Source of the DNA: Flavobacterium sp. Root420
GTDB taxonomy: Bacteria; Bacteroidota; Bacteroidia; Flavobacteriales; Flavobacteriaceae
NCBI RefSeq assembly: GCF_001427905.1
Contig: NZ_LMEF01000029.1
Span: 431,580 to 495,579 of the forward strand
Direction: 5' to 3'
Length of the DNA: 64,000 nucleotides
The position numbers and the translations under genes were made by a program. This document shows positions 35,603-44,091 of this stretch, in pieces. A model generated the notes under the pieces. That model saw only the letters and a list, made by a program, of their open reading frames with translations, searched no databases and was not told where the DNA came from. Within the stretch, counting starts at the first letter, position 1. Every line of letters starts with the position of its first letter.

Positions 35603-37546
35603 ATGAAAAATTATAAAAAACTATATATCAATTTAATGCTTGTTGCAGCATTGACTCTGACAAGCTCTTGCAATAAAGATTTTCTTGATGAAGAGCTGAC
35701 CACAGCTTATAGTAAAGAATATTATAAAACCGAAGCAGGTATTCAGGCCTTAGCCAATGGTACCTATTATCAGGTTTTTGCTGCAGAATTTCAAGGCGAA
35801 GTTCCGCTTTCGGCAACAGAATCCGGTACAGATGAATTTCACGCCGGAGGAGATCCTTCAAACTGGATCTGGAATTCCTATTCTTCAGGTTTCAAGGCTT
35901 TTGTAACGGTGTCAAATGCGAATACTGTTGCTGCAAATACCAATTGGGACAATTTATATATTGGAATTGGGAATGCCAATCAATTAATCGAAGCTGCTAC
36001 AGATATTGTTTCTTCAAACGATGCGATCAAGAAAACAGCATTAGGAGAAGGATACTTTTTTAGAGCTTTCAATTATTTGAAATTAGTAAGTCAATACGGG
36101 GCAGTTCCTTTGCAATTGAAGACCAGTTCTACTGTTCAGTTGGAATTTACCAGAGCTGCGCCTCAGGAAGTGTTGGGACAAGTAATCGAAGATTTTAAAC
36201 AGGCTTATGCTTTATTGGGTAATGCCGGAGCTCCTGCTAAAATTACTAAAGATGCTGCAGCACATTATTTGGCAAAAGCCTATTTAATTCGTGCCAGTGA
36301 AATTAATGACAGCTGGAACGGAACTACAAAAGCGGCAGATTTGCAACAAGTAGTTGCCTTATCAGATGAAGTGATTTCGCATCATCCGTTAGCTGCAAAT
36401 TATGATAATTTATGGAATTATACCATCGCAGATGGTGCAAACGAAAAACTTCCAGAGTTAATTTTATCTGCTCAGTTTAATGCAAGTACATTAACTACGG
36501 GAGGAAATCAACAGCACTTATACTTCCTTTCTACTTATGATCAGTTGCCACAAATGAAACGTAACCTGGCAGGAGGCAGACCATTTAGCCGTTTGGCACC
36601 CACTTATTTTGTATATGACACTTTTGATCATGTAAACGATTCTCGTTTCTGGAAAAGTTTTCAAACAAAAAGTATCGTGAATAACCAATCAGGAGCTGTT
36701 TATAAAAATGGCGATTTAGGAATTATGTACATTGTAAACACACCTGCTGATACACGTTTTGCCAAAACTAAAAACACTGATGTTATCATTTATCCAAAAA
36801 CCGGAAAAACAATTCCAAGCGCTTATGTTGCTTACGCAGCAGATAAAGTAGGCTTAATGGCAGATGTTAGATTCCCGTCTTTAAGTAAATACATGGATGG
36901 AAACAGGATAGATTTAAGTAATATTAAAGGATCTCGTGACATTATTTTGGCACGTTCTGCAGAAACCTATTTAATGGCTGCGGAAGCAAAGGTGCGTCTG
37001 GCAAAATTAGGATCCGCATCATTTGCTGATGCCCTGCCGTATATCAATACAGTTCGTACTCGTGCAGCCTACAAATCTGGAGAAAATCGTGCTGCTTATG
37101 TCGATGGTTCAGCAGCCTGGACAGTTACGGGGCAGGCTGGAATCCCGATTTCTTATATTCCTGAAAACTCTTATTACGAATCTAATAATATCGCAGTTGC
37201 AACAACAGCAACAAGTTTAACAATCGCAAGTGTAAATGCTTTACCGGCAGAAGATATGGCAGTAATTGCAAAACTGGGATACGGTAGTGATTACGACAGA
37301 ATGTTATGTTTGATATTAAACGAGCGCACCAGAGAACTTTGCGGAGAATTTCACCGTTGGGGAGATTTGAGCAGAACTAAAACTTTGGTTGCAAGAGCAA
37401 AAGCCTATAACATTGAAGCGGCTGCAAATATTCAGGAATTCCATAATTTGCGTCCTATCCCTCAAACTTTCCTTGATGCTGTTTATGCAAACGGAAAACC
37501 ATTGACTGCTGAAGAAAAAGCAACTATGCAAAACCCTGGTTATTAG
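35603..37546 (+). CDS. Large SusD/RagB-type surface glycan-binding lipoprotein
   Basis: 647 residues, clearly longer than the usual 500-550 and than the first SusD here. The lipobox cysteine is at residue 23 (LTLTSSCNKD). SusD features include IGIGNANQLIEAATDIVSSN, LGEGYFFRAFNYLKLVSQYG, ARSAETYLMAAEAKVRLAKL and LNERTRELCGEFHRWGDLSR near the C-terminus. Binds glycan at the surface together with the preceding SusC. Followed by the terminator at 37576-37605. Confidence 0.95.
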   Translation: MKNYKKLYINLMLVAALTLTSSCNKDFLDEELTTAYSKEYYKTEAGIQALANGTYYQVFAAEFQGEVPLSATESGTDEFHAGGDPSNWIWNSYSSGFKAFVTVSNANTVAANTNWDNLYIGIGNANQLIEAATDIVSSNDAIKKTALGEGYFFRAFNYLKLVSQYGAVPLQLKTSSTVQLEFTRAAPQEVLGQVIEDFKQAYALLGNAGAPAKITKDAAAHYLAKAYLIRASEINDSWNGTTKAADLQQVVALSDEVISHHPLAANYDNLWNYTIADGANEKLPELILSAQFNASTLTTGGNQQHLYFLSTYDQLPQMKRNLAGGRPFSRLAPTYFVYDTFDHVNDSRFWKSFQTKSIVNNQSGAVYKNGDLGIMYIVNTPADTRFAKTKNTDVIIYPKTGKTIPSAYVAYAADKVGLMADVRFPSLSKYMDGNRIDLSNIKGSRDIILARSAETYLMAAEAKVRLAKLGSASFADALPYINTVRTRAAYKSGENRAAYVDGSAAWTVTGQAGIPISYIPENSYYESNNIAVATTATSLTIASVNALPAEDMAVIAKLGYGSDYDRMLCLILNERTRELCGEFHRWGDLSRTKTLVARAKAYNIEAAANIQEFHNLRPIPQTFLDAVYANGKPLTAEEKATMQNPGY

Positions 37547-37575
37547 TATACTATTTTATATTTTTGTTGTTGAAG

Positions 37576-37605
37576 ACCGTCTCAGTTTTGAGACGGTTTT
37601 TTTTA
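37576..37605 (+). terminator. Terminator of the second susCD operon
   Basis: A 9-bp stem ACCGTCTCA (37576-37584) / TGAGACGGT (37589-37597) followed by a T run. It isolates the next operator copy from upstream transcription. Confidence 0.85.
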
Positions 37606-37612
37606 GATCAAG

Positions 37613-37658
37613 GCAGGGTAGAACAGGATAGTTATCAGTTATTTAATAAGTAGATTTG
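37613..37658 (+). promoter_or_regulatory. PUL operator site 5 and promoter with no downstream gene
   Basis: GCAGGGTAGA-ACAGGAT (37613-37629) with a perfect -7 box TAGATTTG (37651-37658), again 38 nt from the first half. The next coding sequence starts more than 400 nt away and has its own operator (site 6), so this promoter most likely drives the small RNA candidate at 37664-37763. Confidence 0.65.
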
Positions 37659-37663
37659 ATTAC

Positions 37664-37763
37664 TAAATTTTTCAATAAGAATGGTTTGGAATTTAAGTGG
37701 TAATTGGTAAAATTAAGTGGTTTTAATTTTACAAAAGGCAGTAACTCAGTTACTGCCTTTTTT
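37664..37763 (+). ncRNA. Candidate PUL-regulated small RNA
   Basis: Predicted transcript of about 100 nt from the site 5 promoter. Its 3' half is a 10-bp stem-loop (GTAAAATTAA 37707-37716, loop GTGGTT, TTAATTTTAC 37723-37732) directly abutting a 13-bp-stem intrinsic terminator (37733-37763). The octamer TTAAGTGG occurs twice, at about 37693 and 37713, the second partly in the loop. No conserved protein is encoded; only an eight-codon frame starts at 37681. A regulated trans-acting RNA is inferred from structure and promoter, not from similarity to a known family. Confidence 0.5.
37733..37763 (+). terminator. Terminator of the small RNA candidate
   Basis: A 13-bp perfect stem AAAAGGCAGTAAC (37733-37745) / GTTACTGCCTTTT (37749-37761), very short loop, T tract. 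It follows no coding sequence. Confidence 0.85.
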
Positions 37764-37825
37764 GTTTTTATTGGTTAATCAAAAGATGAAAAACTCAACA
37801 TCTCTTTGCTTTATCATAGTTCAAT

Positions 37826-37921
37826 CATTTCCCACGGTTTTAACCGTGGGAAATGTAGATTGACATAAATTAATGACGTATATTCAAATCTTCACCAGCT
37901 CTCCCAAGGTTGAAACCTTGG
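37826..37921. repeat. Palindromic intergenic repeats (two copies)
   Basis: CATTTCCCACGGTT/AACCGTGGGAAATG (37826-37855) is a perfect 14-bp-arm palindrome, and CCAAGGTT/AACCTTGG (37904-37921) is a shorter relative. The same CCCACGG..CCGTGGG design recurs at 52741-52882. Such palindromes are dispersed in flavobacterial intergenic DNA, like REP elements. Confidence 0.7.
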
Positions 37922-37996
37922 CTGTGTATAATGCAAATTTCATCACAAAAGTATAGTTTAAAAACTCAAAAATAGATGATTAATTCTTTCCCATTT

Positions 37997-38042
37997 GCAG
38001 GGTAGAACAGGATACCGGTATCGATTTACTAACTTATCTTTA
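37997..38042 (+). promoter_or_regulatory. PUL operator site 6 and promoter of the long enzyme operon
   Basis: GCAGGGTAGA-ACAGGAT (37997-38013), nearly identical to site 5, with TATCTTTA (38035-38042) 38 nt from the first half. The first start codon of the enzyme operon is at 38071. Confidence 0.7.
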
Positions 38043-38070
38043 AAGCTTTAGTATTAAAATTACATTAGGG

Positions 38071-39603
38071 ATGATTTATTTGAAAAAGCTTTCTTTATTA
38101 TTCATTGTTTTAGGATTTAAGCTGACGCTCAACGCTCAGGTAAAGTTGCCTGCTTTGGTTGGCGATAATATGGTTTTACAACAAAATTCAAAAGTAAATT
38201 TATGGGGATGGGCTTCTCCAAATGAAAAAGTAAACATTCAGTTGGGCTGGCAAAATACTCCCGTAGAAATTATAGCAGATTTAAATGGAAATTGGAAAAC
38301 TGCTGTAAATACACCGGTTGGAAGTGAAAAACCATACGATATTACAATTGAAGCTTCCAATAAAATTATGCTGAAAAACATTCTGATTGGCGAAGTCTGG
38401 ATTTGTTCGGGTCAATCTAACATGTATTTCCCTGTTGGGAAGGAAGAAGGAACCTGGAAAACAGGGGTGAAAAATTATGAAGAAGAGATTCAGAATGCCA
38501 ATTTTCCATCCATCAGATTGTTTACAGTATCGACAAAAGCTTCTCAAAAACCATTAGAAGATGTGACCGGAAGCTGGGCAGCATGTTCGCCTTCTAGCAT
38601 AAAAACATTTTCGGCAGTGGCTTATTTTTTTGGAAGGGATTTGTATCAAAAATTGAAAGCACCAATCGGATTAATTTCTTCTTCATGGGGAGGGACTAAA
38701 GCCGAGGCCTGGACTTCTCAAACGGTTTTAGAAGGGAACACAGAGTTTTTGCCAATTCTGGAACAAGATGCAAAAAATGAAAAACTGTTTCAGGAAAAAT
38801 TAGAAACCTATTATGGCGATTTGAAAAAAGAACGATTGGCAAACAATATTGAAGGTTTTAAAAGTCAGCTAAAAAAGCCTAAAAAAGAAGAAAACAAAAC
38901 ATCTTACGTACTTTATAATGCAATGCTGCATCCTTTGGTAAATTATACCATCAAAGGCGTAATCTGGTATCAGGGCGAAAGCAATGCAGAAAAAGCATTT
39001 TTATACAGAAGCTTATTTCCGGCTATGGTAAAAAGTTGGCGAGAGGACTGGAAACAGGGAGATTTCCCTTTTTATTATGTTCAGATTGCGCCCCATAAAG
39101 GACAGAATCCGGATATTAGAGAAGCACAATTAATTGCTTCAAAAACAATATCAAATACCGGAATGGTTGTTACTACCGATGTTGGAAATGCAACCAATAT
39201 TCATCCTATAGACAAACAAACTGTTGGTTATCGATTGGCTTTAATTGCCAGGGCCAAAACTTACGGAGAGAATAAATTGGTGTATTCTGGCCCAATGTAC
39301 AATCATTTGAAAATCAAAAAAGATAAAATTCAGTTGTTTTTTGATGCTGTTGATTCGGGTTTTAAAAAGCCATCAGAAGATTTAAAAGAATTTGAAATTG
39401 CCGGAGACGATCAGGTTTTCTATCCTGCAGAAGCAAGAATTGAAGGAAAAACGATTGTGGTTTCTTCATCAAAGGTAAAAAATCCAACAGCAGTTCGTTT
39501 TGCCTGGAAAGCAGTTCCGGAGCCCAATTTGTTCAATACCGAAAATTTACCCGCATCACCTTTCAGAACAGACGATTGGGAAGTGGGAGTTCAAAAGAAA
39601 TAA
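38071..39603 (+). CDS. SASA-type (CE20/sialate O-acetylesterase-like) acetylesterase
   Basis: 510 residues with a signal peptide (LSLLFIVLGFKLTLNAQ). An N-terminal beta domain (VGDNMVLQQNSKVNLWGWAS) precedes an SGNH-hydrolase core with nucleophile Ser116 in WICSGQSNM, the oxyanion-type VIWYQGESNA block and a late ..TNIHPIDKQTVGYRLA block carrying the catalytic His. Enzymes of this family remove O-acetyl groups from sugars, here presumably from acetylated pectin before cleavage. It is the first gene of the long plus-strand operon. The next gene starts 1 nt after its stop. Confidence 0.87.
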   Translation: MIYLKKLSLLFIVLGFKLTLNAQVKLPALVGDNMVLQQNSKVNLWGWASPNEKVNIQLGWQNTPVEIIADLNGNWKTAVNTPVGSEKPYDITIEASNKIMLKNILIGEVWICSGQSNMYFPVGKEEGTWKTGVKNYEEEIQNANFPSIRLFTVSTKASQKPLEDVTGSWAACSPSSIKTFSAVAYFFGRDLYQKLKAPIGLISSSWGGTKAEAWTSQTVLEGNTEFLPILEQDAKNEKLFQEKLETYYGDLKKERLANNIEGFKSQLKKPKKEENKTSYVLYNAMLHPLVNYTIKGVIWYQGESNAEKAFLYRSLFPAMVKSWREDWKQGDFPFYYVQIAPHKGQNPDIREAQLIASKTISNTGMVVTTDVGNATNIHPIDKQTVGYRLALIARAKTYGENKLVYSGPMYNHLKIKKDKIQLFFDAVDSGFKKPSEDLKEFEIAGDDQVFYPAEARIEGKTIVVSSSKVKNPTAVRFAWKAVPEPNLFNTENLPASPFRTDDWEVGVQKK

Positions 39604-39604
39604 A

Positions 39605-40675
39605 ATGAATCGAAGAAAATTTATAATAGGAAATTCTCTGGCTGTTATGGCGCTTTGCCTTCCGTTTCCGGTTGTGGCAAATGATTTTATGGACGATCCG
39701 AAACTTTCAGATTTCGAGAAAAGACTACAGCCAGTTGGTCGCGCACTCGAGTTTGAAGATTATTATGTTTGGTGCAACAGTCCCATTGAAGGTCCGGATG
39801 GTAAAATTCATGTGTTCTTTTCGAGATGGCCAAAAGCAAAAGGCATGAGTGGCTGGATCAGCAGTTCTGAAATTGCCCATGCCGTTGCAGATAAACCGGA
39901 AGGGCCATACGAATATGTAAGTACTATTTTGGCACCTCGCGGTGAAGGTTTCTGGGATGCCACAACCTGTCATAATCCCAGCATTCATTTTGTAGACGGA
40001 AAATATGCACTGTTTTTTATGGGAAATTCAAATGGAAAAATGAATACCAAACGTGTAGGGTTAGCCACCGCAGATTCGCTTTATGGACCATGGGAAAGAC
40101 CTGATAAACCTTTATTGCTTCCGGGAGAAAAAGGAGAATGGGATGATCTTTTAACCACAAATCCTTCTTTTCTTAAACATCCAAATGGAGAGTATTGGTT
40201 ATATTATAAATCGTTGGATACCGAGAATTATGAGCATCCAAAATTCCCTATTAAAGGAAACAGAAAATACGGATTGGCCATTTCAAAATCACTTCACGGT
40301 CCTTATGAAAAATACAAAAATAATCCGGTAATTGATTTTTCTAACCTGGGTGATAACAAGCAGTGCGAAGACGCTTTTGTTTGGTTTGAAAATAAAAAAT
40401 TCAAGATGTTAGCTCGCGATATGGGCGTTTTCGGAATGGACAATGGTTTGTATATGGATTCTGATGATGGTATTCACTGGAGCGACCCTTTGATTTCATA
40501 TCAGCCTTTAAACAAATATATAAAACAACCCGAAGCACCTAAACATTTAAATAGATACGGTCGTGGAGAACGTCCGCAATTATTATTTCAAAACGGAAAA
40601 GCAACTTATTTATTTATGGCTTCACAAGGAGGGAAATATGAAACCTCTTCCGGATTTATTTTTAAAATAGTTTAA
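39605..40675 (+). CDS. GH43-like beta-propeller glycosidase with RR-type signal
   Basis: 356 residues from ATG 39605; a longer in-frame start at 39500 lies inside the previous gene and is rejected. The N-terminus MNRRKFIIGNSLAVMALCLP has a twin-arginine-like pattern followed by a hydrophobic stretch, unlike the Sec signals of its neighbours. The body has propeller features: YVWCNSPIEGPDGKIHVFFS, THCHNPSIHF-type blade (ATTCHNPSIHFVDGKYALFF), SKSLHGPYEKYKNNPVIDFS and GRGERPQLLFQNGKATYLFM. It resembles GH43/GH117-like glycosidases, but I cannot place it in a family. Probably trims a terminal sugar in the periplasm. Confidence 0.7.
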   Translation: MNRRKFIIGNSLAVMALCLPFPVVANDFMDDPKLSDFEKRLQPVGRALEFEDYYVWCNSPIEGPDGKIHVFFSRWPKAKGMSGWISSSEIAHAVADKPEGPYEYVSTILAPRGEGFWDATTCHNPSIHFVDGKYALFFMGNSNGKMNTKRVGLATADSLYGPWERPDKPLLLPGEKGEWDDLLTTNPSFLKHPNGEYWLYYKSLDTENYEHPKFPIKGNRKYGLAISKSLHGPYEKYKNNPVIDFSNLGDNKQCEDAFVWFENKKFKMLARDMGVFGMDNGLYMDSDDGIHWSDPLISYQPLNKYIKQPEAPKHLNRYGRGERPQLLFQNGKATYLFMASQGGKYETSSGFIFKIV

Positions 40676-40701
40676 TTAAAATTAATTTTTAACCCCAAAA
40701 A

Positions 40702-41031
40702 ATGAAAAAGAACCAAACTATCAGAAATGCTTTCAAAATGCAATTAAAACCTGGTTTTGAAGTGGAATATAAAAAGAGACACGATGAAATCTGGCCTGAA
40801 TTGCAATTATTACTTTCAGAAGCCGGAATTCAGGATTATAGTATTTTTTTGGATGAAGAAAGTTTAACCCTTTTTGCAGTTCAAAAAATTAGCCCCAATT
40901 TTGATGAAAAGCTGCTGCCCAATCATCCAGTTGTAAAAAAATGGTGGTCTTATATGGCTGATATAATGGAAACATACCCTAATAATTCGCCAGTTACAGT
41001 TCCCTTAAAAGAAGTTTTTCATTTGGATTAA
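40702..41031 (+). CDS. rhaM: L-rhamnose mutarotase
   Basis: 109 residues, close to the usual 104, without signal peptide. Diagnostic segments are FKMQLKPGFEVEYKKRHDEI with WPEL after it, AGIQDYSIFLDEESLTLFAV, and HPVVKKWWSYMADIMET. It interconverts the anomers of L-rhamnose in the cytoplasm so that rhamnose isomerase can use it. Its presence in the operon is direct evidence that rhamnose is a product of this locus, in line with GH106 and GH105. The remaining rhamnose genes (isomerase, kinase, aldolase) are not in the window. Confidence 0.93.
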   Translation: MKKNQTIRNAFKMQLKPGFEVEYKKRHDEIWPELQLLLSEAGIQDYSIFLDEESLTLFAVQKISPNFDEKLLPNHPVVKKWWSYMADIMETYPNNSPVTVPLKEVFHLD

Positions 41032-41153
41032 AAGATTATATATTTTTTAGCAAAAGCAATAGTTTTAAGCAGTGAATTAATAATCTGCGTTATCTGCCAA
41101 ATCTGCGTGAGAAAAAATTAAGCACAGAGTAAAGATCAAAAAAAGTATAAAAC

Positions 41154-42440
41154 ATGAAAACACAATTCTATCTATCAATCACATTAGGTTTTCTGATTTT
41201 GTCATGTTGTAAAGCACAACAAAAAACGACGGGAACTAAAATTACCTTAACAAATACCTCTGAATTAGCAGTGCCTCAAAAAGCGATTGCAATAAAAAGA
41301 AATAGGTTTTTAGTAAAAGAGGGTTCCAAAGTTTATCCAATTTTAATTCATAAAAAAGATACGATTCCAGCCCAGTTAAATGATTTGGATGGAGACGGAA
41401 AATGGGATGAACTTTTTTTGGTAACTGATTTTGCTGCAAATGAAAAAAAGATTGTGGAGTTAAAATGGTCTGCAATTGACCCTAAATTTCCAATTAAAAC
41501 AAGTGTTCGTTTCGGAAAAAGAGAAGCTAAAGACCTGCCGGTTCAGCCCGCAACCGAAGAAGTTTTGATGGCCAATCAGGTACACAAAAAGTTAGGTTTC
41601 CAAAAATACCAAACAGACGGTCCTACCTGGGAGAATGATAAAGTAGGATTCAGGCATTATCTGGATGGAAGGAATTCAAAAGATGTGTTCGGAAAGAAAT
41701 TGCCTGCAATTACGCCTGAAAATGTTGGTATAAACAGCAAAGGCGCCGTTGAAGACAATTATCACGTAATGTACGATTGGGGAAGAGATATTTTTCCCGT
41801 AGGAAGTTCAGCCGGTTTAGGAGGTTACGCTCTATTGATCAACGATAAAATCAACCGACTTGGAATTTTGACGAATGACACTTTAAATAACATCGAAAAA
41901 ACTACTTTTAAAATTGTAAGTGAAGGCCCGGTTAATTCGGTTTTAAGTTATAAATATCAAAATTGGGAAGCTTCAGGAAATAAATATCAGGTTCAGGAAA
42001 CCACTTCAATCTGGCCGGGAATGTACGGTTATAAAAATACCGTTAAAATTGACGGTCTTAAAGGAAAAGAAATTTTTCTGGCAGCAATTTCAAACCTGAA
42101 CAATAAAAACCCGTTGAAAGTGGTTGAAGCCGCAGATTGGGTATGCCTGATTGAGCATGATTATTTAACCTACGAACGCACATGGATTTTAGGAACGGCA
42201 ATTCTGGTTCCGAAGAAATCATACAAAGGCTATATCGAAGCTCCTAAAACCGGACAATTAACAGATTCTTATCTGGCAAAGTTATCGGTAGAAAACAATA
42301 AGGAAATCAGCTATTATGTGATAGCGGGTTGGGAATTGAGCGCCGATCCAAACTTTAAAGATGCTACTTATTTCAGCAATTATGTAACCACTTTGGCCAA
42401 ACAACTGTCTGCCAAAATAAATGTTGAAACAGGAAAATAA
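41154..42440 (+). CDS. DUF4861-family lipoprotein, probably a carbohydrate-active enzyme
   Basis: 428 residues. The signal peptide ends in LGFLILSCCKAQ, a lipobox, so it is probably a lipoprotein. Conserved-looking parts are LDGDGKWDELFLVTDFAANE, GPTWENDKVGFRHYLDGRNS, KDVFGKK, DWGRDIFPVGSSAGLGGYAL and SIWPGMYGYKNTVKI. DUF4861 proteins are frequent in Bacteroidota pectin/rhamnose loci. I do not know an established activity with certainty; a lyase or hydrolase on rhamnose-uronate units would fit. The neighbouring rhaM and GH105 support a rhamnogalacturonan role. The 122-nt gap before it contains only a dispersed repeat. Confidence 0.75.
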   Translation: MKTQFYLSITLGFLILSCCKAQQKTTGTKITLTNTSELAVPQKAIAIKRNRFLVKEGSKVYPILIHKKDTIPAQLNDLDGDGKWDELFLVTDFAANEKKIVELKWSAIDPKFPIKTSVRFGKREAKDLPVQPATEEVLMANQVHKKLGFQKYQTDGPTWENDKVGFRHYLDGRNSKDVFGKKLPAITPENVGINSKGAVEDNYHVMYDWGRDIFPVGSSAGLGGYALLINDKINRLGILTNDTLNNIEKTTFKIVSEGPVNSVLSYKYQNWEASGNKYQVQETTSIWPGMYGYKNTVKIDGLKGKEIFLAAISNLNNKNPLKVVEAADWVCLIEHDYLTYERTWILGTAILVPKKSYKGYIEAPKTGQLTDSYLAKLSVENNKEISYYVIAGWELSADPNFKDATYFSNYVTTLAKQLSAKINVETGK

Positions 42441-42473
42441 AACAGTCTCATTTAAACTAAACTAACACTAGCC

Positions 42474-43826
42474 ATGAACTATAAATCGACCAAAATTATA
42501 ACCTTATTTGCGTTTGGAGTTTGCACTGCCATAAACGCTCAAAAAACTGATGCAACAGCGCCATTGCACTTAATGCAGCCCGATTATCCAACGCCATATG
42601 TTATTCCGCAAAAAGAAAATATAAAAGTTGTACTAGATAGAGTCTATAATTTTTTGGATAAAAATTCAGCTTCTAAAATTGTAGATGCTAATACTAAAGT
42701 TGCCATTACGGATTATAAAAAAGGCAATCAGGATATCATTTTTGAACCAGGTGCTTTTCGATTAACCAGTTACGAATGGGGTGTGACGTATGCCGGAATG
42801 CTTTTGGCTTCTAAAGCCACAGGCGAAAAATACTTTGCGGATTATTCCAATAAAAGAATACAATTGATTGCGGATATCGCAGCCAATTACGATGAAAAAA
42901 ATATCAAAGACAAAGACATGCTCAAGACGCTTCATCCCGAAGCATTAGATTTTGCAGGAGCACTTTGTGCAGCATTCATTAAAGCCAAAAAAGAAGGTTT
43001 AAAAGCAAATGCTGATCCTTTGATAAATAATTATATTGACTTTATCAGCAATAAACAGTTTCGATTAAAAGATGGAACCTTAGCCAGAAACAGACCTCAG
43101 GACAACACACTTTGGTTGGATGATATGTTTATGAGTGTACCGGCGCTAGCTCAAATGGGAAGTTACACAGGCGATGTAAAATATTTTGATGATGCTGTAA
43201 AACAAGTGAATCAGTTCTCTAAAAGAATGTTTAACGAACAAAAAGGTATTTACATGCACGGCTGGGTAGAGTCGATGACAGTACATCCGCAGTTTCATTG
43301 GGCGAGAGCCAATGGTTGGGCGGTTATGACTATGGTTGAATTATTAGAAGTTTTACCAAAAAATCATCCGGGATATCCTCAGGTTTTGGCGCAATTGCAA
43401 AAACATATTGCAGGATTGGTACAATATCAGGACGGAACGGGTTTTTGGCATCAATTACTGGATCGAAATGATTCGTATTTAGAAACATCGGCAACAGCCA
43501 TTTATGCCTATTCGATTGCCAGAGCTATTAATCGAGGTTACGTTGATAAAATGACGTATGCTCCGGCTGTATTATTGGCGTGGAATGCCGTAGCGACAAA
43601 AGTAAACGATAAAGGTCAGGTAGAAGGAACCTGCGTTGGAACCGGAATGGGTTTTGATCCTTCATTTTATTATTATCGTCCTGTAAATGTTTTCGCAGCC
43701 CACGGTTACGGCCCTGTTTTATTAGCAGGAGCCGAAGTGATTTTGATGTTGAATGATAGTCAGTTCCAAATAAATGATAGCTCCATTCAATTAAAAATAG
43801 AAGGGAAAAATAATTTGCATAAATAA
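42474..43826 (+). CDS. GH105-type unsaturated glucuronyl/galacturonyl hydrolase
   Basis: 450 residues with a signal peptide (IITLFAFGVCTAINAQK). The (alpha/alpha)6 barrel carries the catalytic Asp in NTLWLDDMFMSVPALAQMG (Asp216/217), WARANGWAVMTMVELLEVLP, and the C-terminal GTGMGFDPSFYYYRPVNVFA. It is longer than the GH105 at 21513-22631 and clearly divergent, so the two probably act on different unsaturated uronides, for example GalA versus GlcA ends or different linkage partners. Lies 33 nt after the DUF4861 gene. Confidence 0.88.
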   Translation: MNYKSTKIITLFAFGVCTAINAQKTDATAPLHLMQPDYPTPYVIPQKENIKVVLDRVYNFLDKNSASKIVDANTKVAITDYKKGNQDIIFEPGAFRLTSYEWGVTYAGMLLASKATGEKYFADYSNKRIQLIADIAANYDEKNIKDKDMLKTLHPEALDFAGALCAAFIKAKKEGLKANADPLINNYIDFISNKQFRLKDGTLARNRPQDNTLWLDDMFMSVPALAQMGSYTGDVKYFDDAVKQVNQFSKRMFNEQKGIYMHGWVESMTVHPQFHWARANGWAVMTMVELLEVLPKNHPGYPQVLAQLQKHIAGLVQYQDGTGFWHQLLDRNDSYLETSATAIYAYSIARAINRGYVDKMTYAPAVLLAWNAVATKVNDKGQVEGTCVGTGMGFDPSFYYYRPVNVFAAHGYGPVLLAGAEVILMLNDSQFQINDSSIQLKIEGKNNLHK

Positions 43827-43839
43827 TGTGGGAAGTTAA

Positions 43840-44085
43840 AAGTTAAGTGTTAGAAGTTTATACACTGTGCGAATTAATCGCAAAAGGCGCAGAGCCGCAA
43901 AGTTTTAAATTGAATAGCCTCCAGCTTTAGCTGGGGATAAAATTAAGTTCAACTAAGCGGCTTTAGCCAAATTTTTCAAAGTAAGAGCTTTACCCTTTGT
44001 GCCTTAGTAGCCAAAGTAAATTACAGTAAAAAAACTTTGCGCCTCTGCGCCTTTGCGCGATTAACCGACAAAGAAAATCAAACAA
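43840..44085. repeat. Dispersed intergenic repeats
   Basis: The gap contains CCAGCTTTAGCTGG (43922-43935), GGCTTTAGCC a little further on, and AAACTTTGCGCCTCTGCGCC-type sequence (about 44033-44058), with an inverted counterpart (GCAGAGCCGCAAAGTTTT) near 43891-43908. Related AACTTTGCGCCTT-like sequence occurs before GH115 (about 48343-48370) and a related form before 54541. These match flavobacterial intergenic repeats; no gene is seen. Confidence 0.55.
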
Positions 44086-44091
44086 AAACTT

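Noticed and set aside
37681..37707. Eight-codon frame within the small RNA candidate
   Set aside because: Too short to support as a gene. It would matter only if ribosome profiling showed translation.
39500..39604. Upstream in-frame ATG extending the GH43-like protein by 35 residues
   Set aside because: The extension overlaps the previous gene by more than 100 nt and would bury the signal peptide. ATG 39605 gives a proper signal sequence.
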